From positions 10,039-74,038 of the forward strand of contig NZ_JACRYL010000009.1 in the NCBI RefSeq assembly GCF_014306625.1: 64,000 nucleotides of DNA. The letters run 5' to 3'. Each line of letters begins with the position of its first letter. Position 1 is the first letter of the stretch. This document shows positions 62,180-64,000 of the stretch, piece by piece. A model generated the notes under the pieces. That model was not told the DNA's origin and did no database searches. It was given only the letters and a program-made list of their open reading frames with translations. A program made the position numbers and the translations under genes. Origin of the DNA: Pedobacter fastidiosus. Lineage in GTDB: Bacteria > Bacteroidota > Bacteroidia > Sphingobacteriales > Sphingobacteriaceae.

Positions 62180-62560
62180 ATGAAAGAAATCATTAAAACA
62201 ACGAGTGCACCAGCACCTATTGGGCCTTATAGCCAAGCTGTAAAAGCAGGAAATTTTTTGTTCGTATCTGGTCAAGTGGCTATTAATCCAGAAAGTGGGG
62301 AATTAAACTTGGGTAATATTGAGGAAGAAACTCATCAGGTAATGCGAAATTTAAAAGCCGTTTTGCTTGAAGCAGGATTAACTTTTGATCATGTGGTAAA
62401 ATCGACCATCTTTTTAAGTGACATGGGAACTTTTGCGCAAGTGAACGAAGTTTATGGTCAATATTTTACAGCAGATTTTCCTGCTCGTGAAACAGTTCAA
62501 GTATCTGTATTGCCAAAAAATGTTAATGTAGAAATTTCAGTAATCGCCATTGTAGAATAA
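62180..62560 (+). CDS. ridA: RidA family reactive imine/enamine deaminase
   Basis: A 126-residue trimeric enzyme. SAPAPIGPYSQAVKAGNF, VSGQVAINPESG and the catalytic Arg103 in PARETVQVSVLP match RidA. It hydrolyses reactive 2-aminoacrylate and related enamines, protecting PLP enzymes. The stop is 2 bp before the RarD-like gene, suggesting an operon. Confidence 0.95.
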   Translation: MKEIIKTTSAPAPIGPYSQAVKAGNFLFVSGQVAINPESGELNLGNIEEETHQVMRNLKAVLLEAGLTFDHVVKSTIFLSDMGTFAQVNEVYGQYFTADFPARETVQVSVLPKNVNVEISVIAIVE

Positions 62561-62562
62561 TT

Positions 62563-63465
62563 TTGGCAACAAGCAGGAGCAAATATTTTTTAGCTGGCAT
62601 TATTCCCTATATCATTTGGGGAACAATGTCTATCCCGTTACGCAATATAAAAGGCTTTCCTCCGCAGGAAATTTTATACTACAGAATATTTGTTTCTATT
62701 GTGATGATTTGGGCAACTATTTTATTGTTCAGAAGAGAAGCCCTTAAAAAGGACATTATTTTTATTAAGTCTTTAAGTGTAGCGAAAAAGAATAGGCTCC
62801 TACTTTTAACCGTTATTTCAGCTTTCTTAATTACGGGAAATTGGTTTACTTACATTTATGCTGTTAATAGCATTAGCTTAAAATCTGCAGCGTTTGCATA
62901 CATGGTTTGCCCATTACTTACGGCCTTGTGCGGTTTCCTTATCTTAAAGGAAAAACTTACCAAGGCAAAAATTATCGCAATGATAATTGCCCTAGTGAGT
63001 ATAGTATTGTTGGCAACAGGCTCATTTCGCGAAGTGATTTGGGCAGTTGTAATTGCATCATTCTATGCTTCGTATGTTATTGTTTTAAAAGTGATTAAAG
63101 ATGTAGATAAATTTAACTTCCTAGGTTTGCAGTTAATTTTATCGGGTTTAATCATGTTGCCGATGTATTTAATTAGCTCAAATCCTTTCCCTGTTAATGG
63201 TTTTTTCTGGTCGCATATTTTTCTTATTGCGATAGTGTTTACCATAATTCCCTTATTTTTAAATTCTTATGCGCTCTTGGGGATGCCTTCATCAGCATTG
63301 GGGATTTTAATTTATTTAAACCCAATAGTTGCTTTTGCAGTCGCATTTTTATACTTTAAAGAGAAAATCGATATGCACCAAATCTTTGCCTATTTACTTT
63401 TGTTGCTTTCGATTGTTATTTTTAATGCGCAATTGATAAAAAGTGTTGTTTACAAAAAGCAGTAA
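62563..63465 (+). CDS. EamA/RarD-like transporter
   Basis: A 300-residue membrane protein with ten hydrophobic helices in two EamA repeats. The start GIIPYIIWGTMSIPLRNIKG and YYRIFVSIVMIW resemble RarD. Substrates of this drug/metabolite transporter branch are mostly unknown. The start is TTG 62563, directly followed by the conserved N-terminus. Confidence 0.87.
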   Translation: MATSRSKYFLAGIIPYIIWGTMSIPLRNIKGFPPQEILYYRIFVSIVMIWATILLFRREALKKDIIFIKSLSVAKKNRLLLLTVISAFLITGNWFTYIYAVNSISLKSAAFAYMVCPLLTALCGFLILKEKLTKAKIIAMIIALVSIVLLATGSFREVIWAVVIASFYASYVIVLKVIKDVDKFNFLGLQLILSGLIMLPMYLISSNPFPVNGFFWSHIFLIAIVFTIIPLFLNSYALLGMPSSALGILIYLNPIVAFAVAFLYFKEKIDMHQIFAYLLLLLSIVIFNAQLIKSVVYKKQ

Positions 63466-63470
63466 AGATT

Positions 63471-64000
63471 GTGTTTAACTCGATTTTAGATACACCTGTT
63501 GAGTTTATAAAAGGCGTTGGGCCAACTCGTGCCGACGTTTTAAAAAAGGACCTTGGCATTTTTACTTATCAGGATCTGCTCTCTCACTATCCATTTCGGT
63601 ATATTGATAGAACGAAGTATTTCAAAATCAATCAAATCAATCCAGATTCTCAATACATCCAGATTATTGGTCGCGTAATTAGTAAAAAAGTAATTGGCGA
63701 AAAACGAACCAAAAGAATTGTAGCTGTTTTTAAAGATGAAACAGGTTTAATGGAATTGGTTTGGTTTCAAAGTTTAAAGTGGGTTGACGATAATATAACA
63801 GTTGGGGTGGCTTATGTAGCTTTCGGAAAGCCGAACCTTTTTAACGGAACATTCAGTATTTCTCATCCAGAGATGGAATTGTATCAAAACAAACCTACTG
63901 GAAGAGGAAATTTAACTTTACAACCCGTTTATAATTCGACAGAGAAGTTAAAGAAATTTAATCTCGATTCGAAAGGATTACAACGGTTAATTGCGGGATT
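63471..64000 (+). CDS. recG: ATP-dependent DNA helicase RecG, N-terminal part
   Basis: An open frame from GTG 63471 runs off the window after 176 codons. It shows the RecG beginning: LDTPVEFIKGVGPTRADVLK with a helix-hairpin-helix, DLLSHYPFRYIDRT, and the OB/wedge domain IIGRVISKKV, VFKDETGLMELVWF. RecG reverses stalled forks and processes junctions. The helicase motors lie outside the window. Confidence 0.93.
   Translation, partial: MFNSILDTPVEFIKGVGPTRADVLKKDLGIFTYQDLLSHYPFRYIDRTKYFKINQINPDSQYIQIIGRVISKKVIGEKRTKRIVAVFKDETGLMELVWFQSLKWVDDNITVGVAYVAFGKPNLFNGTFSISHPEMELYQNKPTGRGNLTLQPVYNSTEKLKKFNLDSKGLQRLIAG

Noticed and set aside
1..64000. CRISPR arrays, integrases, insertion sequences with transposase, rRNA operons
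   Set aside because: None was seen: there are no regularly spaced direct repeats, and no transposase, integrase or rRNA sequence is recognisable.

Overview
The window looks like a chromosomal segment of a Bacteroidota bacterium, most likely a Sphingobacteriaceae member close to Pedobacter. The evidence is AT-rich DNA, start codons without Shine-Dalgarno (SD) sequences, promoters of the Bacteroidota type (TTTG, then TAnnTTTG), the giant gliding/type IX secretion protein SprA, and paired carboxypeptidase-regulatory-domain outer-membrane barrels. The taxon is inferred from gene content, because no rRNA operon is present.

Layout. 1-13.4 kb holds housekeeping and envelope genes on the + strand: amidohydrolase, nitronate monooxygenase, acylphosphatase, Wzx-like flippase, dut, TPR protein, DUF4292 lipoprotein, EnvC/M23 protein, two TatA-like proteins, gatA and an MltD-like transglycosylase. 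An eroded Abi_2 gene (1421-1730) and a structured intergenic repeat (about 8098-8302) lie among them. 13.4-22.2 kb is an accessory island. It has a C39-peptidase ABC exporter with its membrane fusion partner (interrupted by a stop codon), divergent from a 426-residue protein with a double-glycine leader, followed by small exported proteins, a TPR protein and a glycosyltransferase-like enzyme. 22.4-34.7 kb carries maeB-ruvA-sprA-gcvH-vanZ, with a frameshifted KilA-N gene between sprA and gcvH. 34.9-40.6 kb has two tandem paralogous outer-membrane barrels, the second with an in-frame TGA. feoAB follows.

43-44.6 kb is the most unusual part. It has a repeat element, a duplicated fragment of an Lrp/AsnC gene tail, the intact Lrp gene, and then two tandem RNAs that fold as class II tRNAs. 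Their anticodon arms contain CCUCCUU, the anti-Shine-Dalgarno core of 16S rRNA. Compensatory changes between the copies in the acceptor stem and the variable arm argue for selected structures.

44.7-58.1 kb has a LacI regulator and a large surface-glycan locus: acyltransferase, FkbM and class I methyltransferases, eight glycosyltransferase-like genes and an MsbA-like ABC flippase. 58.2-64 kb returns to housekeeping genes: meaB, aminopeptidase P, an abundant OmpA, RidA, a RarD-like transporter and the start of recG.

Four genes are broken by deletion, frameshift or in-frame stop (Abi_2, HlyD, KilA-N, second barrel), and one is a duplicated fragment (Lrp tail). Reads are needed to separate real decay from sequencing error for the three point lesions.
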